Counted from the first letter of the stretch, positions 23,210 to 35,019 are shown. The stretch is DNA of 64,000 nt from Filosporella fistucella (GCA_030077755.1 JAQJZZ010000018.1:930001-994000), one strand, 5' to 3'. Notes: generated by a model from the sequence alone, not told the origin. Numbers and translations are program-made.

Positions 23210-25774
23210 CTACAAAGGTGGGAGGTTCTCCCTACAGATCGGGCATTGCAACCTGAACCTCATCCAACCCTCAAGACATGTACTATGAAATACATGTCTG
23301 CAAGGCGTAACCATATACTGCCTCCGAGCCAACATGCCCACTACTCCCCCTGCCGTACTCGTGCTCGAAGCATCTTCACCAGAAGCCACAACAGGAACTT
23401 CAAGAACCTGCATGCAAATAGCACAGTCCACCGTCCTGACACCTCCATCTTTCTTCTTTCTGCTACCCATATCTTCGCTTGTTCGTGAGCGCTCAAGACT
23501 GGGTGAAGCTGGGATTTGCACCAATCCAATTGGGAGCCCTCCGGCTTCAACATTATCCTCGCGAAGAATAGGATGATAGTCCCATCCTTCCTCTGTCCAG
23601 CTTTTTGGCAGACCCCACCTTGGACCTAATACTTCCTGTGCGACTAAAATCCAAATTTGAAGCCACACCCATCCAGCTAGCACACAGAATGATTTCCAGT
23701 CTGTCTCCGTAAACAGGATGTTGTCTTCTTTCAGATAAAAATAAGCGAAAGGTAAGAGTCGTAGAACTGATTGTCCGATGATGAACTTCCAGAGAAGAGC
23801 TTTACGGCAATTCCGAATAACATTCCGTCGGATTTGAGGTATCCAGAATGATAGATAGATGATTGCGACGAGGTTGATATAGGCATTCCGGAATGAGACA
23901 GACCAGGACATGGCAGACAGTGAGAGAAAGAGTATGAAGGTCATGGTGAGTACAAATCGTACGTAAAGGGCACCAAAGCTTGAACTACTAGGGCGCGGTT
24001 GTGTGACGGCTGGTGTATTCGTTGTTGGTAATATGGTGGCCGGGGTAGCAGTAGCATTCTCTGCAATTTCCGCATCCACGTCTTGGTCTGAAGGAACAAT
24101 GATTGGTACGTTACTTGACGAAATAGTAGCAGGTCTGGCGGATACATCAGCGCCTGCAGCTGTTATTATAGGAGCCACTGGACGAGTCAGGTTCGGTCGC
24201 GAGGCCGCTTCGGCCGCTTCCTGAGCTCTCATAGCTTCTCTCCTTTCTGGTTCTTGGGTGTTGTATATTACTCCAACAAACCGAACGCCCATTCCGACTG
24301 ATATTGCTGCGCTAAAGCAAGCCAATAGTGCAGATGGGAACAAGTCTGGGAGAGTTGAGCTTAGGAGTGACATGCTGGCGAAAAGAATGGCATCTCCCAT
24401 TAGCATGAAGGCAACCGTGTAGAGACTAACTCGACCAACTGTCGATGGAGTTGATGCCTCTTTCATCTGCATCTTTAATAGCAATATCTGTGCGAAAATG
24501 ACTGCAGCAAATGAATGCAGCCATTTTTGTACGCTGCTAAATAACACCTCTTGCTTAACACCAATGAGATGTTGCCCGCTCTCGGGTGCAAAACTTGGGG
24601 GTCCTTTAGATTCGAGTAGAAAGCCACAGTCAGGCGAGAATATAACAGCAGACATCTGCATCTTCGGTATTTCAGGAATGGGAGCGCCATTGGGAAATCG
24701 AATCTCCTCTTCAATCTGATGCACAATGCTTGCTGGATCCATCTTGCCAGCGATCGATGTCCGATCCACCTTCAATGGATATGCTTGGACATACACCACA
24801 AACTCGCAGTGAGGAGTTGGCATAGTAGCGTCTCCTTGACTATCTGGACTAGCAGTCCAAGGATTTCCCAGATCACCCCAAGCAGCTGTCTCCATATCTT
24901 CCACCTTCTTTTCCAACGTCATATTCAACAACTTCTGACTAGTCAAGAATTGGCCGTGGCTTGAAGTCAAGTGCGGTAATCCGAAGATACCAGAGAACTT
25001 CTCACTCGTTGTAGTCATGATCATTACTCCTTGTCTTGGCCAATGGACACCATGGACCCTCATATCCCAGCCATCACCACTGCTACTTTCATCCTGGATC
25101 GTCAAAGTAGCAGCAGCTTCTCTCACCAAATCCACAGAGAATGAGGTTTGCCCAGTCGTTGAAAGCGGATGCAATGACATATCCAGCTCCTCCACACTTT
25201 TCTCATCAAGAACCAACTTCATCCTCCCCTCATCTCCTGTAATATTTCTCGTCCAATACTCTTCCTCTTTATAACTCCACTCGATTCCCGGACTCGTCTC
25301 TGTCAGATTCATGACCCTCTTCCTAGGCTCTCCATTCAGATCCGCCGTCCTTCTCACCCATTTGCCCACCACAATGCCAGTAACATTCTCATACACCTCT
25401 CCCACAAATCCACTCGCCTCATGCCATACCCCTTTCACTCTCACCTCTTCACTAAATTCCTCACTTCGCTTCTTGAAAGCATCTAACCTCTCCCAAGCAA
25501 AGTCGTCCTCTTCCCTGAACCCCGTCAAATTGAGGTATCTCGAAGCTTCGTACTTCGCCTTCTCCGGCCCCTTCGGCGAAAAGTCTTGCCATTTCGTAAC
25601 ATTCAATACATCAAGTGCATGTCTTGCTCGTCCTATGCGCTCAGAGGCGTAATCGTGGGGTGTGCCGAATCCTGGGGGCGGACCTTGGTCGGGAGATGTA
25701 TAGAGGAAGAAGAGGAGGACGAGGATCAGGACGACGCGGGCATATTCCTGAGGAGGAGGTTGCTGCGGTGGCAT
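23210..25774 (-). CDS. dsc1: Dsc1/Tul1-type transmembrane RING E3 ubiquitin ligase
   Basis: E3 ligase subunit of the Golgi/endosome Dsc (Tul1) complex, which in fungi ubiquitinates membrane proteins and activates the SREBP homologue. Single exon, 854 residues. An N-terminal hydrophobic segment (ARVVLILVLLFFLYT, about 12-26) is followed by a large lumenal region of about 370 residues with N-glycosylation sequons. A multi-span membrane domain then follows (spans such as YTVAFMLMGDAILFASMSLL and FVLTMTFILFLSLSAMSWS), and a C-terminal RING-H2 finger at about 784-847: CAIC, then CRHVFHSTCLEGW and CPIC. A 25-residue Ser/Thr/Gly insert sits between the first and second metal-ligand pairs, as in this family. 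RNA start and end are not visible. Its start codon is 243 bp from that of the HSBP1-like gene. Confidence 0.93.
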   Translation of the reverse strand: MPPQQPPPQEYARVVLILVLLFFLYTSPDQGPPPGFGTPHDYASERIGRARHALDVLNVTKWQDFSPKGPEKAKYEASRYLNLTGFREEDDFAWERLDAFKKRSEEFSEEVRVKGVWHEASGFVGEVYENVTGIVVGKWVRRTADLNGEPRKRVMNLTETSPGIEWSYKEEEYWTRNITGDEGRMKLVLDEKSVEELDMSLHPLSTTGQTSFSVDLVREAAATLTIQDESSSGDGWDMRVHGVHWPRQGVMIMTTTSEKFSGIFGLPHLTSSHGQFLTSQKLLNMTLEKKVEDMETAAWGDLGNPWTASPDSQGDATMPTPHCEFVVYVQAYPLKVDRTSIAGKMDPASIVHQIEEEIRFPNGAPIPEIPKMQMSAVIFSPDCGFLLESKGPPSFAPESGQHLIGVKQEVLFSSVQKWLHSFAAVIFAQILLLKMQMKEASTPSTVGRVSLYTVAFMLMGDAILFASMSLLSSTLPDLFPSALLACFSAAISVGMGVRFVGVIYNTQEPERREAMRAQEAAEAASRPNLTRPVAPIITAAGADVSARPATISSSNVPIIVPSDQDVDAEIAENATATPATILPTTNTPAVTQPRPSSSSFGALYVRFVLTMTFILFLSLSAMSWSVSFRNAYINLVAIIYLSFWIPQIRRNVIRNCRKALLWKFIIGQSVLRLLPFAYFYLKEDNILFTETDWKSFCVLAGWVWLQIWILVAQEVLGPRWGLPKSWTEEGWDYHPILREDNVEAGGLPIGLVQIPASPSLERSRTSEDMGSRKKKDGGVRTVDCAICMQVLEVPVVASGEDASSTSTAGGVVGMLARRQYMVTPCRHVFHSTCLEGWMRFRLQCPICRENLPPL

Positions 25775-26017
25775 TATGATTGCAGGAGCTGCATCGTATT
25801 ATCTACGATGAGCGTGTTGAAGGAGGGGAAGTTGGCTCGTGTGAGGTGGAGGTGATGATGTTGACTGATTGACAAGGCTTCAAGATTGGCGCTTCTCAGC
25901 CGTGCAGTTCGCGCCCGTAACCCACTCCAAACAATAAATCTCCGAAGAGCCTCGTTAGATGTACAACTCGAACACACGCCTCCGTCCTTTACAGTAAATA
26001 CCTCCCGCGAATTCACC

Positions 26018-26378
26018 ATGGCTTCGAATGATCCAAAAAGGGAGTCTTCAAGTTCTCCCAATGAGAACCGTCTTTCGGTCAATTCTGTATGTGCTCCTGG
26101 AACTACACTTCGATCCTCTCAACTGATATTTAACCAGACAACCACCGACGGAACTCCTTCCGAGCTATCTGCAGTGGTAGATGAGCTACTGAGTACTTTG
26201 TCAAATAAGTTCGCCGGTGTGGCAAGTGAGATGTTTGCAAAGAGTACGAAAGCACCATCCAGCGTATCGATCCAAGACTGACACGATTGCAGTGGACGAG
26301 ATGTCAAGACGTTTGGATAACATGGAAGCAGCTCTCCAGAGTGGAGGAGATTCTAAGGGGAGTCCGGTCAAGAAGTAG
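26018..26378 (+). CDS. HSBP1-like coiled-coil protein (heat shock factor-binding protein 1 family)
   Basis: Small protein of 86 residues from three exons, 26018-26086, 26138-26243 and 26293-26378; introns are 51 and 49 bp. Spliced product: a Ser-rich start (MASNDPKRESSSS), then a continuous heptad coiled coil (ELSAVVDELLSTLSNKFAGV and SEMFAKMDEMSRRLDNMEAAL) that matches the HSBP1 family pattern, including the two-residue splice at AAG-A/TG giving FAKMDEM. The tail is Gly/Ser/Lys. In animals HSBP1 binds the Hsf1 trimer; the fungal relatives are little studied. An in-frame open stretch reaches upstream to 25886 but has no ATG, so 26018 is the first usable start. The sequence between 25775 and 26017 is a compact bidirectional promoter with dsc1. 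Confidence 0.85.
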
Positions 26379-26624
26379 AGCGGATGTCGGGCATAAATAT
26401 CATTGAAGGCGTTGGCACGGAGTTTTATTGCAATTATCAAGTGCAAGGATTTATTCAGAGAATTATGGACTATGGCTGAAGCTTTTCTTTTGCAGTACAA
26501 TAGGGGTTCATGATACCAAGGTTATGATTTTAAAAGACCAATTCTAAGCAAAAAACCGAATTGCCTCCAACTCCTGCTCCGGCATCAATTGTCCTCAAGA
26601 GATACATCCCATCCCATTCCGCGT

Positions 26625-27791
26625 TTACAATTCAGACTTGCCGGTAACCTTCTCGGCAATGAATTTCTTCAAGATGTTGGTCTTGCTAGTAAATTCATCG
26701 AGCTTCGCTGGTGCAAGACCTCCCTTCTTAAGGATGTTATCCAAACGGGCCAACTCCTTAGCAGCATATCCCTCGCTCTTGGACAGCTTGTCGAATACAC
26801 GGACGTAGTATTGGGCGTACTTGTACTGGGCATCAGACTTCAGGTGCTCGGCAGCCTTGGTAGCTTCAGCAGCAATTTCAGCGATGCTTGAACCTCCAGT
26901 GAACTTAGCAACGAGAGTATCCAAAACCTCAATGGTACCAGCGGTCGCATCAAGACCGCCACCAGGTGTGCGGTGAGTTCCTGCCTTGCTGTTCATAAAT
27001 GAGACCAAATCTGCCTCGGTACGACCACCATTGTACGGCTCTGGCTCCTTTGAGCCCTTGGGGAAGAACTTGATTGTTGGATATGAGGAGACACCTTGAT
27101 CAGAGGCGGTAGCCTTGGAGTTCTCAGCTTCGGCATCGACCTTAGCAATAAGAACGCTGGGTTCATTGGCAAAGTCCTCGGCGACCTTCTCCCAGATTGG
27201 TGCTAGGGTTTTGCAGTCTAAAAATGTTAGTATTTTTCGTGGAACCAGAAATTATGACGTACGTCCACACCATGGTGCTGTGAATGCAACAATAACATCT
27301 TTATCTCCACCGATTTGTTGCTTGAAAGTTTTGTCCGTCAACATCTCGACAGAGCTGGGCACTACCCTCGCCTTCTTTGGTCGGATACCAGTCTTCTTGG
27401 TCAAGAACTCGGTCAAGCTCTCAATATCTCTGCCTCCATTATAATCCTCCGGCTTATCGCTCTTTCCATCGAAGAACTTGATTGTTGGGAATCCTTGAAC
27501 GCCAAATCTCTTTCCCAAAGATTTCTCACTATCAGCATCGACCTTTGCAATGACGAGCTTGTCCTTTGCAGAAGAGAAGGACTGTGCTAGCTCTTCGTAA
27601 ATAGGAGCAAGAGTCTTGCAGTGACCACACCATGGGGCAAAGAACTCGACCAGCGCGGGCTTGCCTCCAATTGCAATCTTGTCGAAATTGTCTGGAATCA
27701 GGTCGAGGACAGCGGATTTATCGTATGGTGGGGAACTGGCAAGCGATAAGGTGGCCAGGCCAGCAAGGACGAGGCTTTTGATGAGAACCAT
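26625..27791 (-). CDS. ER protein disulfide isomerase, P5/Erp38 type
   Basis: Oxidative folding enzyme of the ER lumen, 373 residues from two exons (27791-27263 and 27217-26625). A signal peptide (MVLIKSLVLAGLATLSLAS) precedes two thioredoxin domains, each with an APWCGHCK active site: CGHC at 55-58 and 175-178. The intron splits the second active site between CG and HC, so neither exon alone shows it. After the second domain comes a helical ERp29c-like C-terminal domain (about 275-370). The C-terminus is KSEL, a noncanonical member of the K/HDEL retrieval class, so ER retention is expected but may be weaker. Length and domain order match filamentous fungal Erp38 proteins. Converges with the HSBP1-like gene, 246 bp apart. 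Confidence 0.95.
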
Positions 27792-28718
27792 GATGATGGA
27801 GGTTAAATTGACTTCAATAGGTTCTTAGTGGTGGAAGAAATGGACAGACAATTGTGGTACAATTCCTCTTTTATGTATCGAGGGATGCTGGATTTCTAAT
27901 CCTTGATATGGCCACAGTGTCTGAAGGGGCGAAGTAGCCAGGGAGCTTCGCTTCATGTGGCGTCAAGTGGCTGACGGTGGGTTGAGTTTTGTGGGGCTGG
28001 AGTTGGAGCTGGCCAGAGCCAAAAGCACCAAAGGATACCAATCCAGGCAAAGCCAAATTACTTGTTAATTGCATGCTTGGTTATTCTACCATACACGAAA
28101 GGACTCTTAGTGGCAATTATCATACTGAATACATTGTATAATCAGGATTCTTTCCTTATATATTCTAGAGAAGGTTAAGCAAAGAATATCAATTCCACGT
28201 CTAGCTTGCCAAAGTGTAACGTAGCCGAATTCTCTGAATGTATACATTTCAATCCACAAGGACCTCATATCGCTTGCTGACCGATGACAGAGATAGCAGA
28301 TCGAAGTTATACTGTCTCATGGTGGACAAAGAATTGTCGCTAAATATCCTAGCTTTTGAGGAGGGTGTAATCCTTCAAAAAGTCCCAAGATCGATTTCTT
28401 TGAAGGCTATCTAACTGACTGTGCAACTATGTCAAGATATAATACTAAGGACACTTGTAATTTATAATAAAGCAGCATGTAAGAGAGTTTTCAGACTCCG
28501 TCGAGCTCTTAGATGATTAGCGCCGTTAAATGCGTCGTTCGGTCATGATTAAATGACTAAAAAGCAACCCAGACAATTAGGTTAGAGGTAGCTATCAGAC
28601 ATTCAGGTTGAGAACGAGACAATGACTTCATAATGATTTGGTATGTACATGACCAAATAACATTCCTCTTCCATCAACGCCGTCACTCGACTCCGCTGTC
28701 CCTCTCTACTTTCACTGC
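27792..28718. other. Intergenic region between PDI and tyrosinase genes
   Basis: About 930 bp upstream of the PDI gene and downstream of the tyrosinase gene. It is AT-rich, with no supported reading frame, repeat or RNA gene. Confidence 0.55.
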
Positions 28719-30207
28719 TCACTCGTACACGTAGCAGAATGGACCATCAACTACACTCATCAAATCTTTCAGCTGCCATATCTTGGTAGCGACGGGCGTC
28801 AAATCGACAGTGTCAGTCAGCTTTTGAGCCGCACCTCCACCATACATCTGCGTCCCTCCACTCATGACTTGCATTCTCGTCGTGAGATCCTGGCTCTGCC
28901 AAATTGTCCAAGTGCGATCAATCATGCCTGCAATGAAATTAGTATGTATTTACATAAAGTACCAATAGCCAATGGGCTATTTAGATCATGGGATTCAGGA
29001 ATCCGAAAGTCAAACTTGACATACCATGTAATAGCCAGAAAGCTGGATCATTTGGACTCGTATAAAAGTCCCCACCAGGATCACTTCCAATAGTGAAGTG
29101 ACCTGCGCTGTGGACTCCCATACCTCCACCTGCGCCCGCACTTTGCATCACCGTTTGGAAGTCTCCGACGTTTTTCTGCTTGGTGATGAGATCTGCAATG
29201 ATCTGAGTTGTGGCATACTTGCTGGTGAGCCCTGGTCCAAGATCTCGTCGTAGACAGCGAGGGTTCAGCCCGTAGCCATCGGTACGAGGGTTTTTAGGTG
29301 GGGCTGGATCGGCCATAGGGGAGACAGGGCTATAGAAGTTAGCTTTCTAGCATCATGGGAGACGACAAGATATTACCCTAAGTGAACGGTCATACTGAGA
29401 GCCATTAGTAGAAGGTTTTCGGGATGGGACAAGGAGCCTACTTTGCAAACGGGCCTTTCTCTACACAGCCTCCTCCATTCTGAGCAGCTCCGATTGATGT
29501 TGCTTTATGCGACACCTTCTTGCCATTACCGCTCATACTAGTATCTGAGCCGTCAAATATGGGTGAAGATTCGGGGTCAGCTGCCCATCGGCCCCAGTCC
29601 CAATACTTCACGTTGTCAGTACACCAATTTTTGACAGAAACCAGACTACATACTGGTTGAGTTCCATTATATCCACATTCATTGCGAAGAGCCTGTTCGT
29701 ATGCCCAAGTGAAGTAACGGTGCCAAGAAAGAAAGTTTCCCTGTCAGATAATTAGCTTTTAATGCTGTAATCGAAGTTAGAATCTTGTGTTGGCAGCCAG
29801 AAACGTACAGTGCTGTGTATTGTAAGGGTCTGTTGCATATGAACAACTACAAAGTCCTCATATCTATTGGTAGCTCCTGGGAACTTTCCTGCTGCCAGTT
29901 TTGAAGGAGCGCTCATCAAACATAGAACAGCTTTGATGTAGGATCTTCTAGCATCCTTAGTCATGTCGCCCCTATCAACTATTGTCAGTGTAGTTTACTG
30001 TGCAGCGTGTATTACATACCATTCCTTGCGGACCATGAGGTTTGCTTTGGTACATGTCGTTGACTTGGCCAACTGAGCATCTATAGCTGGTCTTCCCTTG
30101 GCTTGCAAGTCGCTGACTAAGTCGGCGTATACTTGAGCTGTGAAAAGCAGGATGAAGCAACCGAATAGAGCAGATGCCCTATAGAAAATTGAGCCGCTTG
30201 GCGCCAT
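28719..30207 (-). CDS. Secreted tyrosinase-family type 3 copper oxidase
   Basis: Predicted monophenol/o-diphenol oxidase, 377 residues from seven exons: 30207-30020, 29971-29809, 29740-29654, 29605-29442, 29394-29377, 29329-29025 and 28927-28719. One exon is only 18 nt and encodes NMTVHLG with its flanks. A signal-anchor-like N-terminus (ALFGCFILLFTAQVYA) indicates secretion. Six copper-ligand histidines are in place: CuA His107, His115 and His124 (the last in LSWHRYF), and CuB His280, His284 and His308 (GVHSAGH and WLLHGMIDRTW). The YWDW block and NPRCLRRDLG are also family signatures. Length matches the short secreted tyrosinase group, without the C-terminal lid of the intracellular enzymes. 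The start is the ATG at 30207; a longer frame upstream has no ATG. Likely substrates are plant or melanin phenols (inference). Divergent from an intradiol dioxygenase. Confidence 0.93.
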
Positions 30208-31656
30208 GATGGGACAAGTGGTACGATGCAAGAAATACAGAGTACCAACGGTGTCTTAAAGATGGGGGATGGCCGAAGCACACAGATCCAAGAAGCTTTA
30301 ATAAATTCTCCATTTTATACCAACTCCCAATCAAACAAGATGGGTTGTAAACTTTGTGGCGTTTCATATTACAACTCGGACCAGAGGCCCGTATAAATGA
30401 AGGGAAACATTAACCAGCCGATTAGAGCAGAGATCTGCTTGTCTCTATTGATGTGACCTAAGATCATGGTTCGGATGGTGGCAACCCGAAGTCGAGTAGA
30501 AGGATCTGATTGAAAATTGCTTTCAAAAGCTGGTCCCAAGCATTCGATACCGGGACCGAATGTGATAATGCACAACAAGGGTGAAATTTAAGGTCGAAAG
30601 AAGACACGTTTTAGTGGTCGGGGATTTGAACACCGCAGCTGCGAGGCGTCGAGAAAAGCTTGACAATTCTTCATAGCCAAAATATTTCATATAGCCGCTT
30701 GGCACATGTCTATTCAGACTTGCGTTTCCCTGGTCATCGCTTCCAGATTGTATATTGCTAGTTCACAAGCCTCGGGCTTGTCATAGCCAACCAGGAAAGC
30801 AAACTCGGCACTGATGGCGACCAGGAAAATCCTGCATGAGTTATTCGGCTCTCAAGCGGGAAATCCTGAATGCCGGAAGCCAAATTTTTTTTCTTGAAAT
30901 ACACTTTTTAAAATTGCTCGTGTTTCGTAGCCATTTTTGCCATATATGCCAAGCGATATTCGCGTGTGATAGATGACCAGGTTGTACCTCTGTACCCCAG
31001 ATTCTGGTAAAAAGGACTCATAAATTTCCCAACTGGCGGTGCCAGTTGCCTTGGAGAGTCAATCAATCCCCGCACCAAGACGAGATCTGAAGGGTCGTCA
31101 GTACATATAGTTGATTTAAGCGGGATATTAAAGTTAATGAAAGGAAGCTAGATTTAGGAGAATTAATAATTTAAAACACTTGGCATTGTTAGTCATTTGA
31201 CGCTCGCTTGAGCACGCAAATTGTTGGCGAGAATTCCTCAACTTCGTTTGACCACCGAGGCCAACAGGATGGTAAGTCGCAATGCAACATATCGTGGCTA
31301 CTGTAGGATATATGCGGTGGCCACAGTCCAGCCGGATAACCCCCGTGGCTGAACACCACAACTTTCGAAATGCCGGGGTAACAGGGATTCCCCTCATCCA
31401 GAAGCCTGGCATCGATCTGAGAATTTATCGGCAAGCATCGATCTCGTCGAAGGCAATGAACAGGCTGTCCGGGTTGGCGATTCTTGGAGGTAATCGTGCG
31501 ATTCATTACTTAGCAGGTATTGCGGGCAAAATGCCGCTGACCATGTGCTCTTTTCTCTTTTGTACGTGGCGTATTTGAAAGCTATCCGATCCCCAGATTT
31601 TTCCGTTGCTGGTACCTCTTCATTTGAATCAACAGTTCCCAAATCGTGCATACAGT
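30208..31656. promoter_or_regulatory. Shared upstream region of tyrosinase and intradiol dioxygenase genes
   Basis: 1.45 kb between divergent start codons, with no supported gene. It is the probable regulatory region for both secreted enzymes. Overlapping short frames at 31.1-31.7 kb on both strands cancel each other and are judged chance. Confidence 0.5.
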
Positions 31657-32818
31657 ATGGCAGTACTTTCAAGAATTCTCGCTGTGACAGCGATTTGCTC
31701 GTCCCTCTTTTTGGGCTTGAGTACTGGACATCCTGGTGAGCATGTCGATAAGGTCACCTTGTACAAGGAAATGCAGGCTCGTGGTATTGAGGCAGAGGAG
31801 CAACGACGCAGTTACGGCAGTTGCGAAGATTCGGAGGAATCCAGAGCAAGACAGGAACGTGCCTACCAACGTCGAGCAGCTACTGTTCAAAGACTTCGTG
31901 AGGAGAGAGGCATTGCCGATGAAGGTTAGTTGGTACCTGCATAGAAGGGTTGGTTACTAACATACCTCAGTGCCATACTTCACCAAGAGAAATCTAGCAC
32001 AATTCAAGTCGTGGCAAGCAAAGTCCCATGACAAGAGTAGTCTCAAATATACTCCATCCACACCACACTCAACTGTGTTCGGGTCAAATCTCAGCTGTAT
32101 TCTCACGCCAGACAACGCAAACGGTCCATACTATGTGCTCGGTGAGCATATTCGCACCAATGTGGTCGAGAATCAACCTGGCGTTCCACTTCACCTCGAA
32201 ATGCAGTTTGTAGACGTAACCAACTGCAAACCTCTTCAACCTCTTGTTGTCGATATCTGGTCATGCAACGCTACAGGCATTTACAGTGGTGTTGGAAAGG
32301 CTGGCGAAGGTGATCTGAAGAGTACTTTCCTTCGTGGTGTGCAGCAGACCGATGCTGATGGAGTGGTGGAATTCGACACGATTTTCCCAGGCCACTACCA
32401 AGGACGGGCAAGTCATGAACATGTCTTGACCCACACCGGAGCAACCATTCTCCCTAACGGAACCTTCACTGGAGGACATATTTCACATCTCTCCCAGCTC
32501 TTTTTCGATCCAGGCCTCATCAATACAGTTGAAGCCTCAGCGCCATACAACACAAACAAAATCCCAAGAACATCCAATGATGCGGACGGATATACTGGTT
32601 ATTCAGCCACTGCAGCATACGATCCTTTCCCAAATTACATCATGCTCGGAAGCAAACTCTCGGACGGCATCTATGCTTGGATTGAGATGGGCGTTAAGCC
32701 GTCTAATAATTTTGATAAATATGGCACACACACAGCACTACTAGCTGCCGACGGTGGTCATGACAATCCTGGCTTTAATATGGGTATTGTTGGCACTCCA
32801 CCTCCAACTGCTGGGTGA
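31657..32818 (+). CDS. Secreted intradiol ring-cleavage dioxygenase
   Basis: Extracellular aromatic ring-opening enzyme of the intradiol dioxygenase fold, which cleaves catechol-type rings between the hydroxyls with non-haem Fe(III). 371 residues from two exons, 31657-31924 and 31971-32818. An N-terminal signal peptide (AVTAICSSLFLGLSTGHP) is followed by a charged, helical linker (about 31-88) and the catalytic domain. Iron ligands fit the family pattern: a Tyr in GPYYVLGEHIR (143-144), Tyr232 in FPGHYQGR, and His238 and His240 in SHEH. The N-glycosylation sequons NLS (129-131) and NAT (189-191) are present. This secreted subfamily is common in filamentous fungi; exact substrates are mostly unknown. 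The context with a divergent secreted tyrosinase suggests phenol detoxification or lignin-derived aromatics (inference). Confidence 0.93.
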
Positions 32819-34313
32819 GCTGGATACTCTGTGGCTGATTGACAATACTCTTTCATGGTCCAAACACCAAATTGAAGCCTCCTCACTGGAGGAAAGATGT
32901 ATATAGGAACTCCGGAGTCAAGTTTAAATAAGACCATCATTGTGCCAGACTATCCTTTCCCCTCAGAAATCATGTCCTGATCCCTCAAGTACACCATCGT
33001 AGGTGTGCAAAATAAGCCGAGTCTAATTTTCCTCCCATAAATCTTCATACCAAGGCATCAAAGTCTTAATCCAAGCTTCAAAAATCTTGTAGGTTGCCAA
33101 TTTAGGCATCCAATACGATTTCAGATCTCTAGGCATCATTGTGACCACTCGGCCACAATTGTGACTCACACCAAAATCTCATCTGTATAAACTCCTGAAC
33201 TCCCCCCAAATCCTCTCTTCTTTTCTCTTCAACCAAGTGCAAGGGTTTTACGCATATCCGTGAGGATTCGTCCGAGATTGCGTTTTTGCTAGTTGAAAAC
33301 TACATACCTGACCGCTCCTGTCGTGTGTAAATGATAGGGAATTTTTGAAAACCAACTTCTCATCAGAGACTCTTCTCATTGTGCGCTGTTGCATGCAACA
33401 ACCATGAAGAGGAGGGGCACAATTCATACCGCATCGTATGGCTGTCAACCTAGATATATGCTTTCACAACAATGCCCGCACCTGCGACAATAAGGCTGTA
33501 GAGTACATTGGGTCACCGGCCGCAATTTAGGCTTCTGAAACATGTTTTCAACCTGGAGCATTCCGCAATTTGGAATGACGTGGTCGAGGAAGAGTAATGC
33601 CAAGCTGAGACACGGAAACCCACAAGCATAGCATGAATCATATAAAAAACCCGACAATGATAGTTCTCAAACATGCTGCTTGAAGGATACAGATGCTTCC
33701 ACACTTTGATTTATAGTTATCAATCAAACCAAACTAATCAACTCTGGGCAGTAACATATGCACAAGAAAATCTCAGAGATTGAGATTGAGATTGCCACTC
33801 GCAGTACGTGATCAGCATGGGAACTACATAGCGTGATCTCCATTTGCGATAAAGGCATGAACTCAACTCTGAGTAGTTCTGAGGCAGTGCCAGTGTTTGC
33901 CTTGTTGTATGCGGTGCAAATTTCATCGACTATTATGCACATGTTATGCGTACAGTGGAGTGACAGTGATGTGCTCCATGGTTGTGACGGAAATGAAGTA
34001 AAATTAGACTTCGGCTTCGGTATCTTGACAGCGCTTGCCGATCATAAGTGGCGTATCCCTGGAGGCGCAGCGGAGACACCCCAGATGCGAATCACTGAAA
34101 CTCGGAATTTCACCGCCAACACGAGAAATCACGAAAGTATAATGTTGCCCCTCACACCACCCAATAAATAAGAACTTCTACCAGTTCTCGTCACATCGTC
34201 TTCGGTTTATTCTGTAAAGACAATATTAATCTGGCATCCACTCGACCTACACTTGTCATCCCTACGAATAAACTCCACCAGTCTCGTGTCTTCTGACCAC
34301 AACACACGATCCC
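32819..34313. other. Intergenic region between dioxygenase and sec2
   Basis: About 1.5 kb with no supported gene. A 112-codon frame at 33833-34171 has unconvincing composition and no splice partner. The final part is the promoter and leader of sec2. Confidence 0.5.
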
Positions 34314-35019
34314 ATGTCGACTACAATGACCTTGACCATGACGCAGGCAGGTGAAACTGTACAAGCCTGTCCAAACTGCGGCATCGGTCTACCAAACCAC
34401 TCAGAAGTTGCCTCGGAAGCACAGAAAAGGATTGAGGATTTAGAGGCACAAGTTCGACTTCTTTCACAAAAAGCAACAGCGGCTGGTAGGTGCCTATCCC
34501 CTTTGAGCAGGGTCCTGGTGAGGCTGACAGCATGAAGTTGACAAGTGGGCGGATTATGAAGACGAGATACAACAGCTCAAGGCTCAGCAGCAGCAACGGA
34601 ATTCCAACGAAGGAACCAGACCGGAGAGTCCAAGCAGGTTTTCCTATCTACCTGTTCAAAACCGACTCTCCTCTTTCCTTACCTCGCGAAAATCAACACC
34701 GAATCTGAAGAGTCCTGCTCCACCAAATACTCCCTCTGCAACTGATCTTGCAGCTGCTTTGACAAGAGAACAAGCGTTACGGCAAGCAGCAGAAGGGAAA
34801 CTAGATGAAGCCAGTGGAGAGCTGGAAGAGTTGAGCGCCCAGCTATTTATGCAGGCCAATGAAATGGTCGCTACAGAAAGGAAAGCCCGCGCCAAATTGG
34901 AGGAGAGGGTGGCAGTTTTGGAAAGCAGGGACGGGGAGAAGAGGAAGAGGTTGGAGAGGCTGGAGGGAGCGGTGCAGAGAATCGAAAGAGTCAGAGGATT
35001 GCTTGCTCCCGGTAGATGA
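34314..35019 (+). CDS. sec2: Sec2-type Rab guanine nucleotide exchange factor
   Basis: Exchange factor for the exocytic Rab (Sec4 type), working on secretory vesicles. Two exons, 34314-34485 and 34538-35019, give 217 residues. The intron is 52 bp; its acceptor is the AAG at 34535-34537 behind a CTGAC branch, not the more obvious CAG seven bases earlier, because only this choice keeps the frame open (AAVDKWADYEDEIQQL). The N-terminus has a CPNC pair (ACPNCGIGLPNH). The main body is the Sec2 coiled coil: QALRQAAEGKLDEASGELEE, then QLFMQANEMVATERKARAKL and EKRKRLERLEGAVQRIERV. The stop at 35017 leaves a short form lacking the long C-terminal tail of yeast Sec2 (759 residues). A single-base change in frame at about 35010 would continue the reading; whether the stop is genuine needs transcript data. 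Confidence 0.85.

Noticed and set aside
30600..30720. tRNA-like sequence on the minus strand (an A-box-like GCCAAGCGG and a B-box-like GTTCAAATCC)
   Set aside because: The acceptor stem ends do not pair, the T stem has a mismatch and the spacing would need a long variable arm. It does not fold as a tRNA by hand.
33833..34171. 112-codon frame upstream of sec2
   Set aside because: Mixed composition with no motif. It ends before the sec2 leader and does not splice into it in frame.
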